DNA of 64,000 nt, taken from positions 1 to 64,000 of the forward strand of contig CATWID010000005.1 of the NCBI GenBank assembly GCA_958350755.1, written 5' to 3'. The stretch is from an uncultured Collinsella sp. (GTDB lineage Bacteria > Actinomycetota > Coriobacteriia > Coriobacteriales > Coriobacteriaceae). Below the pieces are notes generated by a model. It was given only the letters and a program-made list of their open reading frames with translations, ran no database searches and was not told where the DNA came from. Positions within the stretch are counted from its first letter, which is position 1. Every line of letters starts with the position of its first letter. Positions 50,391 to 59,236 of this stretch are shown here, piece after piece. The translations under genes and the position numbers were made by a program.

Positions 50391-52270
50391 TCACCCGCCC
50401 TCGGCATCAAGACGATCATGCGCAGCTGGCCGGGCTCGCCCTCAAGGCGGTATGCCACGTTGCGCCCTTGCAGAGCGCTTTCGAGCTCTTGCGCAGCGGG
50501 CGTCTGCGAAAGATCTTCATCATCGTTGGAAAAAAGCGTGGCGCGCAGCTCGACACTGCACCGGTCATGGTCGCCCAAGTGATACATAAGCGCCGGATGG
50601 TCGGTGGTGTAGGCAAAAAACGCAAAGTCATACACGCAGTCGTACAGGGCGCTTACCGTACTGGCGTGCATCGGGCGCCGTATGGCGATAATCGAGGCGC
50701 AATCGACATCGATGGTGCGCAGGTCACTTGCAAGCTCGTTGGCGATGAGCTGAATGCGGTCGCGGTCAAAACCGCTCTCCCCGTGCTGTGCCAACGTGAG
50801 CGACCCCTTGCGTTTGCAATAGGCGACGAGCATCTTGGCGCGCTGCAGCATGCGGTAACGCTCGTGCGAAGATGCCTCGTCGGTCAACGGCGGCAGCGAG
50901 CTCAGCAGGTCGTACATCCCTTCGAGCGCACGGGCAAGCGCTTGGTCCACGTCTTGGACCAGTAAGGTCTCGGCCTCTTGGTCTGCCAAATGTGTCTTAA
51001 GGTCGTAGTCGGCGGCAAGCAGCTCATTTTGGCGTTGCAGCTCCATGCGACGATGTGCCAGTTCACGGTTAAGCTCGTTGAGCTCCGACACGTCTTGGGC
51101 AAGCAGGGCCGATCCACCCAGCAGCGGAAAGGCGCGATACATTACATCGGGATCGGACGCCACGGCAAAGGCGTGAGCGTGCCCGTGCTCTTGGGCCCGC
51201 AACTCCTCACGCACGCCTACCGGCATTGGCTTTGACACCGGCGTGACATAGACTTCCTGCAGGTCGCGCGTTAGAACTTTGAGGTCAAGCGGCAAGGTGC
51301 CGAAAATACCGGCGATATCGTGGTACGACGGGATGACACCGCAATCGAGACAGATTTCCATCGCCACCACGCACAAGACGCAATAGACGAGCGAGAAGTT
51401 GAGCCTCCATGCCCAGGGCACACGCAGCGCATATGAAATGGCAAAGAACGCGCCGCCCAATAGGACAAGCGCGGCCGTGCCCGAGAAACGCTGAATACGA
51501 AAAGACGAGGACCGTCCTACCAAGATAAAAAAGGCAACGAAGTTAAAGGCTGTCCATACCAGAACGGTACCGTAGCCCCAACCATATGTGTAATCGTTGC
51601 TCCAGGTTCCACTCGATCGATCGAAATGGAAGACCTGCTGATGAACATCGTTAGTAAGCACAAAGCCGATAAGCAGGACAGCCATGACCCACAAAACGGT
51701 GCGGTACCGACGCCCCATACGATGCTGTTCCAAACCCGCGAGGCGCAGACCGCACAGCTGGTAGATCAGCGGAATGAGCGTCATGGGCACGTAGTACAGG
51801 TACCACAGCACGGTGGCATAGAACGGCGTGAACGACTTATATTTGAGGATGACCTCGATCATCCACAGGGCACAAATGGCGGCGATGGCAACAAGGCGGC
51901 GGCGCAAGACGTAGTCCAAGCAGCGTAGGTACGCCAACACACCCCAGATTGAAAATGCAATTGCGGCGACAAGCAGCGGGAGAGAGCTCGAGTGGACGAG
52001 CGCATCCACGACCTCTTCGGACACCTCGCTATAGGCGGGCACGGTGTTGGAAAGCTTGGGGTCGGAGGCGAACAGTGCCGGCAAGACTGCCAAAAGCATA
52101 AGGAACAGCGCGGTAATGGCGCCGGCGATAACAAAGACGCGGTGGCGATACACGCCATGCGATATGCCAACAAGGAATCGCGGCATGGCGAAGAGCCTGC
52201 CGCCCCTGGGATCCGCCACGGGTGCGGATCGGGCGGCCGCGTGGCCGATATGTCGCTCGCGGGTACCCAT
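50387..52270 (-). CDS. Membrane sensor protein with seven-helix N-terminal region
   Basis: This encodes about 627 residues from ATG 52270; other in-frame starts at 52339 and 52186 are possible and no ribosome site decides. One N-terminal anchor and about seven further membrane helices (to about residue 310) resemble the 7TM sensor module found before histidine kinases. A coiled region and a soluble C-terminal half follow, which lack clear kinase boxes (no H- or G-box seen) but look like a degenerate HATPase-like domain. It precedes the kinase and regulator genes with overlapping stops, so it is probably a partner sensor of that system. Confidence 0.78.
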   Translation of the reverse strand: MGTRERHIGHAAARSAPVADPRGGRLFAMPRFLVGISHGVYRHRVFVIAGAITALFLMLLAVLPALFASDPKLSNTVPAYSEVSEEVVDALVHSSSLPLLVAAIAFSIWGVLAYLRCLDYVLRRRLVAIAAICALWMIEVILKYKSFTPFYATVLWYLYYVPMTLIPLIYQLCGLRLAGLEQHRMGRRYRTVLWVMAVLLIGFVLTNDVHQQVFHFDRSSGTWSNDYTYGWGYGTVLVWTAFNFVAFFILVGRSSSFRIQRFSGTAALVLLGGAFFAISYALRVPWAWRLNFSLVYCVLCVVAMEICLDCGVIPSYHDIAGIFGTLPLDLKVLTRDLQEVYVTPVSKPMPVGVREELRAQEHGHAHAFAVASDPDVMYRAFPLLGGSALLAQDVSELNELNRELAHRRMELQRQNELLAADYDLKTHLADQEAETLLVQDVDQALARALEGMYDLLSSLPPLTDEASSHERYRMLQRAKMLVAYCKRKGSLTLAQHGESGFDRDRIQLIANELASDLRTIDVDCASIIAIRRPMHASTVSALYDCVYDFAFFAYTTDHPALMYHLGDHDRCSVELRATLFSNDDEDLSQTPAAQELESALQGRNVAYRLEGEPGQLRMIVLMPRAGE

Positions 52271-52357
52271 AGTGCTTTTAGTGTACCGACAGGCGGGCCC
52301 AAAAAGCGGGCCACATGTCCCAAAATCCGCAGACGGCAAAGGGTGTCCCCAGCGACT

Positions 52358-52384
52358 AGTCGTTTAAGAACGTCCCCAATGACT
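52358..52384. repeat. AGTCGTT...AATGACT repeat unit
   Basis: This is a variant of the ACTCATT...AATGAGT unit with TAAGAACGTCCCC inside. It precedes composite repeat copy 3, so the modules occur together here as at 32543 and 43498. Confidence 0.7.
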
Positions 52385-52394
52385 AAGACAAAAC

Positions 52395-52477
52395 GAGCGA
52401 GGATTTTTGGACGTCCAAATGGCGAGAGTGGATAATCTCCCACTTTGAGCCCACAAACAGGCTAAAAACGGGAGATT
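52395..52477. repeat. Composite palindrome repeat (GGATTTTTGG + GGATAATCTC modules), copy 3
   Basis: GAGCGAGGATTTTTGGACG is followed by the palindrome GAGAGTGGATAATCTCCC with its perfect 18-bp complement (52424-52477), with CACTTTGAGCCCACAAACAGGC inside (key part CACTTTGAGCCC). It is nearly the same as copy 2. Confidence 0.82.
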
Positions 52478-52498
52478 ATCCACTCTCATTCTGCGGGT

Positions 52499-52525
52499 AC
52501 TCATTTAAGTACGTCCCCAATGAGT
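52499..52525. repeat. ACTCATT...AATGAGT repeat, third location
   Basis: This 27-bp unit is identical to those at 36751 and 43634 and follows composite repeat copy 3 after 21 bp, the same order as at 43589-43601. Confidence 0.85.
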
Positions 52526-52543
52526 GCTTTCGCTTCTTTTAAC

Positions 52544-52582
52544 AAAACGCCCGGCGGGCATTAACTGCTCGCCGGGCGTTTT
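52544..52582. terminator. Bidirectional terminator after the third GH1 gene
   Basis: AAAACGCCCGGCG and CGCCGGGCGTTTT form a 13-bp stem with A/T runs at both ends, 31 bp beyond the GH1 stop on the minus strand. Confidence 0.85.
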
Positions 52583-52612
52583 GGTTAGGAGGCTGTGGTT
52601 GTTGGGAAAGCC

Positions 52613-54043
52613 TTAGGCCAGGTCCTCGCCGTTCGTCTCGATGACGTGTTTGTACCAGTCGAAGCTCTTCTTCTTGGAACGCTTGAGGGTGCCGTTGCCT
52701 GCATCGTCGCGGTCCACGTAGATAAAGCCGTAGCGCTTGGACATCTCGCCCGTGCCGGCCGAGACCAGGTCGATCGGACCCCAGGTGGTGTAGCCCAGCA
52801 GGTCAACGCCGTCCTCGGTCACCGCATCGCGCATCGCGGCGATATGCTGGCGCAGGTAGTCGATACGGTAGTCGTCGTTGATGGAGCCATCCTCCTCGAC
52901 AACATCCTTGGCGCCCAGACCGTTCTCGACCACAAACAGCGGCTTCTGATAACGGTCGTACAGGTCGTTGAGGGTGATGCGGAAGCCCAGCGGATCGATG
53001 GCCCAGCCCCACTGGCTCTCCTGCAGGTAGGGGTTCTTGGCGCCGGCGAAGGCGTTGCCCTGGGTGCGCTCGACATCGGGGTTATCGGCACCGGCGGAGC
53101 AACGGGTGCTGTAGTAGCTAAAGCTGATGAAGTCGACGGTGTTGGCGGCCAGGATCTCGCGGTCCTCATCCGTCATGCCCACATCGATGCCCAAACGCTC
53201 GAGCTTCTTGACGGCATAGGCCGGATAGTAGCCGCGGCTCTGAACGTCGACGAAGAAATAGTTGCTCTGGTTGTCAATCTGCGCCTGGCGCACATCGCCC
53301 GGACGGCAGCTGTAGGGGTAGTAGCTACCTGCGGCAAGCATGCAACCGATCTTGACCTCAGGGTCGATCTCGTGAGCGATCTTGGTTGCCCAAGCGCTGG
53401 CGACGAGCTCGTTGTGGGCGGCCAGGTACTCGACGGCCTCCTTGTTCTCGCCCTCTTCAAAGACCAGACCGGCACCCATAAACGGCAGGTGCAAGATCAT
53501 ATTGATCTCGTTGAAGGTAAGCCAGTACTTTACCAGGCCCTTGTAGCGGGTGAAGATCGTGGTCGCGAGGTTCTTGTAGAAGTCGATGAGCTTGCGGTTG
53601 CGCCAGCCGCCGTACTCCTTGATGAGGTGAATCGGGCAGTCGAAGTGCGTGATGGTCACGAGCGGCTCAATGCCGTGCGCCTGACACTCGCGGAACACGT
53701 CCTCGTAGAAGGCCAGGCCGGCCTCGTTGGGCTCAGTCTCGTCGCCGTTGGGGAAGATGCGGGTCCAGGCCAGGCTCATGCGGAAGGTCTTAAAGCCCAT
53801 CTCGGCAAAGAGGGCGATGTCCTCCTTGTAGTGGTGATAGAAATCGATGCCGGTCTGCGCGGGGTAGTAATAGCCGTCCTCGAAGTCGAGCATCTTGCGC
53901 TGGCCGGAGACCACCGCATAGCGCTCGGGGCCGTGCGGGGCCACATCCACGTTGGCCAGGCCGCGGCCGTCCACGTCGTAGGCACCCTCGCACTGGTTGG
54001 CAGCCGTTGCGCCGCCCCACAGGAAGTCTTTACGGAAAGCCAT
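52613..54043 (-). CDS. 6-phospho-beta-glucosidase (GH1), third copy
   Basis: This 476-residue GH1 enzyme starts with FLWGGATAANQCEGAY and has LTFNEIN (acid/base Glu), VVENGLG (nucleophile) and SAGTGEMSKRYGF (phosphate loop). It acts in the cytoplasm and has no PTS gene adjacent on its strand. Its upstream region carries the same two-part motif as the GH1 gene at 26784. GAAAGGA precedes the ATG. Confidence 0.95.
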   Translation of the reverse strand: MAFRKDFLWGGATAANQCEGAYDVDGRGLANVDVAPHGPERYAVVSGQRKMLDFEDGYYYPAQTGIDFYHHYKEDIALFAEMGFKTFRMSLAWTRIFPNGDETEPNEAGLAFYEDVFRECQAHGIEPLVTITHFDCPIHLIKEYGGWRNRKLIDFYKNLATTIFTRYKGLVKYWLTFNEINMILHLPFMGAGLVFEEGENKEAVEYLAAHNELVASAWATKIAHEIDPEVKIGCMLAAGSYYPYSCRPGDVRQAQIDNQSNYFFVDVQSRGYYPAYAVKKLERLGIDVGMTDEDREILAANTVDFISFSYYSTRCSAGADNPDVERTQGNAFAGAKNPYLQESQWGWAIDPLGFRITLNDLYDRYQKPLFVVENGLGAKDVVEEDGSINDDYRIDYLRQHIAAMRDAVTEDGVDLLGYTTWGPIDLVSAGTGEMSKRYGFIYVDRDDAGNGTLKRSKKKSFDWYKHVIETNGEDLA

Positions 54044-54124
54044 GCATCAATCCTTTCACACGCTGTTTGTCGTGGCTTCAGTATCCCCGTAAGCAGCGCG
54101 CTACTCAACGGCAACGGCGCAGTT

Positions 54125-54185
54125 CGACACTTCTTTTCGCGCACAGGCGCCCCGCAGCCGCCCCCGTCTGACACTTTCTGATACC
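54125..54185 (-). promoter_or_regulatory. Two-part conserved motif upstream of GH1 (second copy)
   Basis: CGACACTTCTTTTCGC (54125-54140) and TGACACTTTCTGATACC (54169-54185) repeat the arrangement at 26864-26923. In gene direction both halves read as AAGTGTC-type direct repeats. This suggests common control with the AraC-linked GH1 gene. Confidence 0.7.
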
Positions 54186-54195
54186 GCCGCCCCAC

Positions 54196-54230
54196 ACCAC
54201 CACAAAGGGGACAGGCACCTTTGTGGTGGT
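54196..54230. repeat. ACCACCACAAAGG hairpin repeat, copy 2 (inverted)
   Basis: Arms ACCACCACAAAGG and CCTTTGTGGTGGT flank the loop GGACAGGCA. This is the reverse complement of the unit at 33804 with one base changed. Confidence 0.82.
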
Positions 54231-54243
54231 TGGGGACGGTTTG

Positions 54244-54382
54244 TCTCGATCTGTAACAGGTAGGCAGCCAAAACCGGGCTTGGTGTTACAGATCGAGATT
54301 TTCGGGCAGCCCCCCGCAGTTTGTCTAAATCTGTAACAGGTAGAGACGATTTAGCCCGCTAGATGTTACAGATCGAGACAAA
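54244..54382. repeat. Tandem pair of ATCTGTAACA hairpin repeats
   Basis: Two hairpins (54244-54298 and 54320-54382) share arms containing ATCTGTAACA and TGTTACAGAT but have different interiors (CAGCCAAAACCGGGC versus ACGATTTAGCCCG). The second adds TTTGTCT/AGACAAA ends. They fill the gap to the DUF4867 gene's stop. Confidence 0.75.
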
Positions 54383-54392
54383 CAGGAAGCCC

Positions 54393-55037
54393 CTAGTCGC
54401 AGGTGATGTCGAGGTTTTTGCCGATGAGGCCCACGTAACCGCCCTCGGCCGCCTTGGGGCTGTCGGCGTGGCAGAGGACCCACTTGTCGGCCTTCCAGTA
54501 GCAGTAGCTGTCACCGGCGGCAGGCATGTCGGCTGCAGCCTCGGGGCGCGGGCCGTTGGTGCCCGCCGGCAGCGCCACCATCACCTGAAAGCCGCCGTCG
54601 TCGACCATGCAGGGCGTGTAGTGAAGCGTGGTGGCGTAAACCTCGACGAGCGTGCCGGCGGGCGCGCGAAAGGCCTTGACCTGAGCGGTGTCGAGCTTGC
54701 CGTCGACAATTTGCTCGCGCTTGGCCAGCAGCAGAATAAAGTCGCGCGCACCCAAATTAAACTCACTGGCACGGTGATACTCCAGACAGTTGAGGCGCGT
54801 GTTGTGGCCGTTGCACCAGCCCGGCTGGAACGGACGGCCGCCGTACATGAGCAGGCCGAGCGTGTCGACACCCTCAACCTGCTCGAGCTCGGGTGCGGAG
54901 GCCACGTACTTGGTGCCCTCGGGAATGGGAGTAGCCGCAAGCGCCTCGACAAGCGGGGCGGTCAGGTTGGACGGCACGTCGTCCCACACGCGACCATAGG
55001 ATTTGAACTCGGGATCTGATACAGAGTAGATATGCAT
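54393..55037 (-). CDS. DUF4867 family protein
   Basis: This 214-residue cupin-like protein has YSVSDPEFKSYGRVW, a GWCNGHNTRLNCLEYHRASEFN segment (key part CLEYHRASEFN with possible metal-binding His and Glu), LVEVYATTLHYTPC, and GLIGKNLDI at the end. This fits the DUF4867 family, often near sugar-metabolism genes. The reaction is unknown; metal-dependent sugar isomerase-like cupins are a guess. The start at 55037 follows AGGAGCG. It lies upstream of GH1 on the same strand, separated by repeats. Confidence 0.82.
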   Translation of the reverse strand: MHIYSVSDPEFKSYGRVWDDVPSNLTAPLVEALAATPIPEGTKYVASAPELEQVEGVDTLGLLMYGGRPFQPGWCNGHNTRLNCLEYHRASEFNLGARDFILLLAKREQIVDGKLDTAQVKAFRAPAGTLVEVYATTLHYTPCMVDDGGFQVMVALPAGTNGPRPEAAADMPAAGDSYCYWKADKWVLCHADSPKAAEGGYVGLIGKNLDITCD

Positions 55038-55160
55038 GTTCGCTCCTGTTCGTTTATGTGACAGTATGAACATTCTAGAACATCATTCATCCACGACCAC
55101 GATCAATACCGAAAACATTGCATGACGAAATCACCCGCTCAAAAAGCGACATGCAGCTTC

Positions 55161-56141
55161 CTAGTCGAGATAATCTTTAAGAAACTCAATAACGCTCATA
55201 CACCAGTAGTCGGTCTCCGGCGCATGGGGCTTCATCAATGCGTGCCCCCCTTCTGAATACATGACTCCCTCATGGTGTACTCCAGCTGCATCCAGAGCAT
55301 CGACCATCTTTTCATAATTGTCGGGCGATACAATATCATCGTCAGCGCATTGCCAAAGATATGTCGGAGGATACTGCCCCCACACATGCTGATTAATACA
55401 GAAATCATCGAGCGAGTCGCGACCAGCCCCGCCGCACACCGAATCAAGAAATCTATTGTCTGATGCGTTCTCAAAGCCACGAAGATCAATCGGTGCATAA
55501 CACAGGACCAAGGCTTTGGGTGCCTCGCATCCGTAGGACGCAAATCCCTTGTTGTCCGTCCCCCACTCGGCAGTTAAATGCGCACCAGCAGAAAAGCCGA
55601 TAACTGCATAACTTTTTGCGACATTAAATTTCGCTGAATTCTCGAAGACAAAACGGACAGCTCGATTTAAATCGTCGATTGGACGCGGCATCAAAGGCTC
55701 GACCCTCACCCTGTATGACAGCACGAACACGTTATAGCCCGCATCGTTGAGCTCGGGGGCAACGGGAAAGCCTTCCATTTGATGACAAACGCTCTGATAA
55801 CCTCCGCCCGAAACCGCAATGATAAAGGGAGCCCCGGGTCTCCCGGGAAAGAAGAACAGTTTCGTGTTGCGTCGAGTCGGATCACGGATGCAGTCGGCTT
55901 CATCCCATATATCGTAGGCAACTTGCCTCCCGTCATCCACGAGCTCGACAATCCGATTCAATCCACGCAAAACGCGAGTAGTTTCATATGGATTAGCATC
56001 AGAATTCATATGAGACACGATGGGTTTATTCCACATGCGCTCCCAAGTTGAAGGCCGGCAAAGCATAAGGTGCTCGCCAAAGCCAGCGAACTCAGGAAGG
56101 AGCGCGATTTCGCCAAACGTCATATCGGCTGTAATTGTCAT
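55161..56141 (-). CDS. Alpha/beta hydrolase, acetyl-esterase-like
   Basis: This 326-residue hydrolase has the oxyanion motif AVSGGGYQSVC, the nucleophile in VIGFSAGAHLTAEW, the acid in CADDDIVSPDNY and the His in SEGGHALMKPH. The family contains xylan and carbohydrate acetyl esterases. It has no signal peptide and is the last gene of an AT-richer set with a PTS IIBC and an antiterminator. It may deacetylate a phosphorylated sugar brought in by that PTS (inferred). Confidence 0.87.
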   Translation of the reverse strand: MTITADMTFGEIALLPEFAGFGEHLMLCRPSTWERMWNKPIVSHMNSDANPYETTRVLRGLNRIVELVDDGRQVAYDIWDEADCIRDPTRRNTKLFFFPGRPGAPFIIAVSGGGYQSVCHQMEGFPVAPELNDAGYNVFVLSYRVRVEPLMPRPIDDLNRAVRFVFENSAKFNVAKSYAVIGFSAGAHLTAEWGTDNKGFASYGCEAPKALVLCYAPIDLRGFENASDNRFLDSVCGGAGRDSLDDFCINQHVWGQYPPTYLWQCADDDIVSPDNYEKMVDALDAAGVHHEGVMYSEGGHALMKPHAPETDYWCMSVIEFLKDYLD

Positions 56142-56246
56142 AGCTAGTCACTCCAAAAATGAGGGTGGGCTCGCGTGAATCAACGGCAAGCCCACCACAT
56201 GCAATCTGCCGCGGGGTTTTCGGCAGCTTACATCCCAAATAATTGT

Positions 56247-57617
56247 CTACTCCACTACTGCCTCTTCATCAGGGCGATACAGGATGTAAACGAGAACGAA
56301 GTTAAGAATTAAACCGACGACATTGCAAAGAATTGCGCCGATGAGGCTGCTCATATCACCAGAAGGATCCATATAACCGGGGAAGCTAAAAATGCCGCTC
56401 GACGTCATAACGAACGTACAGGTGTTGAAAATCGCCGGGATAACAGCACTGATTGCTCCGGCGACCATGGAAGCGATAATGATCTTCTTGTGCTCCAAGA
56501 TGATGCCGTACAGCGCCGGTTCCGTAATCCCGAAAAAGCCCGTAATGGCACAGCTGAACCCAAGACTCTTTTCACTCGGGTCCTTCGAGCGGAGGGCAAA
56601 CGCCAAACAAGCGCCGACAACACCCATGCTGCAGCAGAGAAGTCCAAGGATAGGATCGGAGCCGACGGTCATAATATTGTTGATGGAAAGCACGATCAGG
56701 GCCCAATGGAGTCCAAGGGGGATCATAACGAGACCGAATATCGGCCCGAGAATAACGCCGCAAAGGACGGGGCTGAACTGATAGACCGCCAGCACTGCAG
56801 TCGCAAGCAAAGAGCTCGCCTGCTGAATAACGGGGCCGATCACAAGGAGCGAGACGGGGGCGGCAACAGCAACCGTCAGGAACGGGACGAGCGCAAATGC
56901 CACAACATCGGGAAGAACCGCCCGCAGCCACTTATTAAGAACGGATGCGAACCAAGCCGCCACGATAGCAGGAAACACCGTGGAGGAATAGCTCACCATT
57001 GTGAACTTCATGCCGAGCAAATCCAGCGCATCGCCCGCTCCGGCCGCAGCAACGAAAGTCGGATAAATCAGGATTGCACCGAGTACCGCACCGATATATC
57101 GATCGGTTCCAAAGAACTGAGCAGCAGATGATCCGACAAGAACGGGCAGAAAATACATGCAGGCATTTCCCATGCCGTACAGCAGAGTGTATATTCCGCT
57201 CTCGGCGGAAACAGCACCCGCCGTCGTCAGAATACTAAGGACGGCGTTTATCATTCCGCATGCGATCAAGGCAGGAAGAACGGGCATCATGATGCCGCTG
57301 ATGAGCTTCATTAGCTTCCCCAGAAAGCCCTTAGTCTCTCCTTCGCTTGCCTCGGAATCTCCGGCATCAATCCCGGTTTCCTTGGCAACGATTTCATAGA
57401 CCTTATCGACCTTAGGTCCCACAATCACCTGATATTGCCCCGCGGAATGGCGAATGTCGATCACGCCATCAATCGCCTTGACTTTTGCATCGTCTACGAT
57501 GCTTTCGTCCTTAAGGTTGAACCTTAAACGAGTCATGCAGTGAGCTACAAATGTAACGTTGTCTGCGCCGCCCACCATCTCGAGAATCTCGGCAGCGAGC
57601 TTGGTTGTATCTGCCAT
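56247..57617 (-). CDS. PTS IIBC permease, beta-glucoside/sucrose-like family
   Basis: This encodes 456 residues. The N-terminal EIIB domain has the phospho-Cys in AHCMTRLRFNL; an EIIC domain with about ten membrane segments follows (GIMMPVLPALIACGMINAVLS, GITEPALYGIILEHKK). As in the 38404 gene, there is no IIA domain, so a separate IIA is needed. The start at 57617 fits the EIIB family; two upstream in-frame ATGs at 57635 and 57626 are less likely. It lies downstream of the antiterminator gene and upstream of the esterase, in one AT-richer set probably acquired by transfer. Confidence 0.92.
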   Translation of the reverse strand: MADTTKLAAEILEMVGGADNVTFVAHCMTRLRFNLKDESIVDDAKVKAIDGVIDIRHSAGQYQVIVGPKVDKVYEIVAKETGIDAGDSEASEGETKGFLGKLMKLISGIMMPVLPALIACGMINAVLSILTTAGAVSAESGIYTLLYGMGNACMYFLPVLVGSSAAQFFGTDRYIGAVLGAILIYPTFVAAAGAGDALDLLGMKFTMVSYSSTVFPAIVAAWFASVLNKWLRAVLPDVVAFALVPFLTVAVAAPVSLLVIGPVIQQASSLLATAVLAVYQFSPVLCGVILGPIFGLVMIPLGLHWALIVLSINNIMTVGSDPILGLLCCSMGVVGACLAFALRSKDPSEKSLGFSCAITGFFGITEPALYGIILEHKKIIIASMVAGAISAVIPAIFNTCTFVMTSSGIFSFPGYMDPSGDMSSLIGAILCNVVGLILNFVLVYILYRPDEEAVVE

Positions 57618-57685
57618 AAATACCATTTCTCCCATGTTGAGTTTTATATGTAACCATCAGCAAAGCGCGCGCCTTTGCCAACTAA

Positions 57686-58525
57686 TTACCTTGTTTTCGA
57701 TGCAATTCGATTGATGTGCATCATGAGGTAGAGTCTTTCTTCGTCTATAAGTTCCCGCCCCGTCAGTCGGCTGAGAACAGAAGCAATATCATCGGCGCAC
57801 ATTGATGCCACCGGATATTCTTTTTTGAGCGAGAGGTACATCTTGCGGTTGTCGCTCACGATGCTTTCGCCAGAGTTCAACCTATTGAATAAGTACTGAA
57901 GATGGGTTGCGAACCTTGCGTAATCGAAACCTTCCCGATCAACTTGAATGCCAAGCCGATTTTCAACAGCAACGGTTGACTCCTCCAGAACACGATCGTA
58001 GATATCCGCGCTAAACTCTTTAACTACTTCGCATGAGTCCGAATCGGCCATGTTATTGATAAACGCCATGGCAATTCCAACTGCCTCATGAGCTGGAAGC
58101 CTAACGTTAAGACGTTTCCTGATTATCTTAAGTGCATACTCGCCGATTCTAAATTCGACGGGATATTGTTGGCGGACATCAAACGATAAAGGCATGCGGA
58201 CAACGATATTTTGCTCTTTGCGCTTAACCGCATACGCGATATGGTCCGCAAGGATAAACGGCAAATTAGGGCTCACCTCATAAGACAGCAAACCTGTCGA
58301 CATATCAATAACATCCGAGGTAAGCTCGAGAAGCTCGTCGGGGACCTCGTCAACGAGAGCGATGTAGCGAGAGCTAACGTTATAAAACGTTCGTTGAATC
58401 TCCGAAAGAGGGACCTCGTCTCCGACATTCTTAAACCCCAGACCACGGCCGAATGCAACCAACTGTCTGCCATTTCCATCGACGCAGAGGACAGCGCTGG
58501 TATTAATTCGTTTAACAATTTCCAT
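57686..58525 (-). CDS. BglG/LicT-type transcription antiterminator
   Basis: This encodes 279 residues. An N-terminal CAT RNA-binding domain (MEIVKRINTSAVLCVDGNGRQLVAFGRGLGF, key part GRQLVAFGRGLGF) is followed by two PRD domains with conserved His (NLPFILADHIAYAV; FATHLQYLF). It binds a transcript hairpin to prevent termination and is controlled by PTS phosphorylation. Genes for the IIBC and an esterase follow. A 16-bp-arm hairpin lies just upstream. The start at 58525 follows a GGGGGG run. Confidence 0.94.
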   Translation of the reverse strand: MEIVKRINTSAVLCVDGNGRQLVAFGRGLGFKNVGDEVPLSEIQRTFYNVSSRYIALVDEVPDELLELTSDVIDMSTGLLSYEVSPNLPFILADHIAYAVKRKEQNIVVRMPLSFDVRQQYPVEFRIGEYALKIIRKRLNVRLPAHEAVGIAMAFINNMADSDSCEVVKEFSADIYDRVLEESTVAVENRLGIQVDREGFDYARFATHLQYLFNRLNSGESIVSDNRKMYLSLKKEYPVASMCADDIASVLSRLTGRELIDEERLYLMMHINRIASKTR

Positions 58526-58547
58526 GTGTCCCCCCCCTAAACAGAAC

Positions 58548-58605
58548 AAGGCTCCCGAAGCAGAATCCGACAATCAATGTCGACAGATGCTGCTTCAGGA
58601 GCCTT
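58548..58605 (-). promoter_or_regulatory. Leader hairpin upstream of the antiterminator gene
   Basis: On the minus strand AAGGCTCCTGAAGCAG pairs with CTGCTTCGGGAGCCTT, with one G-U pair. On the plus strand the same position would be a C-A mismatch, so the RNA is read on the minus strand. An inner TCGAC/GTCGG stem is possible. It may be an attenuator for the antiterminator operon or the luxS terminator. Confidence 0.6.
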
Positions 58606-58726
58606 GCCTGAATATCACTCTGAGGACTAGTTTAAGCGAGCTAGTGCTAATGACCTCGAATAAACACTTCTAAACAGTTAAACGGTCGATATCTCCGTGT
58701 GAACGGTTTGGAGGCAGAGGGCGGCC

Positions 58727-59215
58727 CTATGCCTGCTGATAGTGCAGGTGCTTCTCGTCGATATCGGCCAGGTCGCGGTCGAGATAACGACGCGCAAGCC
58801 AGTTGGCCATGGGGAGGTTCTGGTCCAGGTAGTTGCCGCACTCCTCGGGAGCAGCGCCGGGGATATCGCCCTCAAAGCCAGCAACAAACTCGAACAGCTC
58901 ACGCACAAGCGGCAAGATTTCCTCGCTCGTCAGCTCACCAAAAACGACGAGGTAAAAGCCCGTGCGGCAGCCCATGGGCCCAAAGTAGACGATACGGCTC
59001 GACCACTCGGCATGGTTGCGAAGGAAGGTGGCGCCCAGATGCTCAATGGTGTGGCACTCGGCCGTGTTCATGACTGGCTCCTTGTTGGGCGTGGTCAGGC
59101 GCAGGTCAAAGGTGGTGACGGCGGCGCCGGTCGCCGGATCGCGGTCGATGCGGCTCACATACACGCCGGGCTCAAGCAGCAGATGGTCAACGGAAAAACT
59201 TGCAATGCGCTCCAT
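58727..59215 (-). CDS. luxS: S-ribosylhomocysteine lyase LuxS
   Basis: LuxS splits S-ribosylhomocysteine to homocysteine and DPD, the AI-2 precursor. The 162-residue protein has the metal site HTIEH (H55, H59) and the partner Cys in PEECGNYLDQ near residue 126, plus the catalytic Cys in GPMGCRTG. GAGGAA precedes the ATG. It stands alone between the kinase gene and the antiterminator set, so DPD from here could be exported as a signal. Confidence 0.97.
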   Translation of the reverse strand: MERIASFSVDHLLLEPGVYVSRIDRDPATGAAVTTFDLRLTTPNKEPVMNTAECHTIEHLGATFLRNHAEWSSRIVYFGPMGCRTGFYLVVFGELTSEEILPLVRELFEFVAGFEGDIPGAAPEECGNYLDQNLPMANWLARRYLDRDLADIDEKHLHYQQA

Positions 59216-59236
59216 GGCAGTTCCTCTCGGTAGTCA

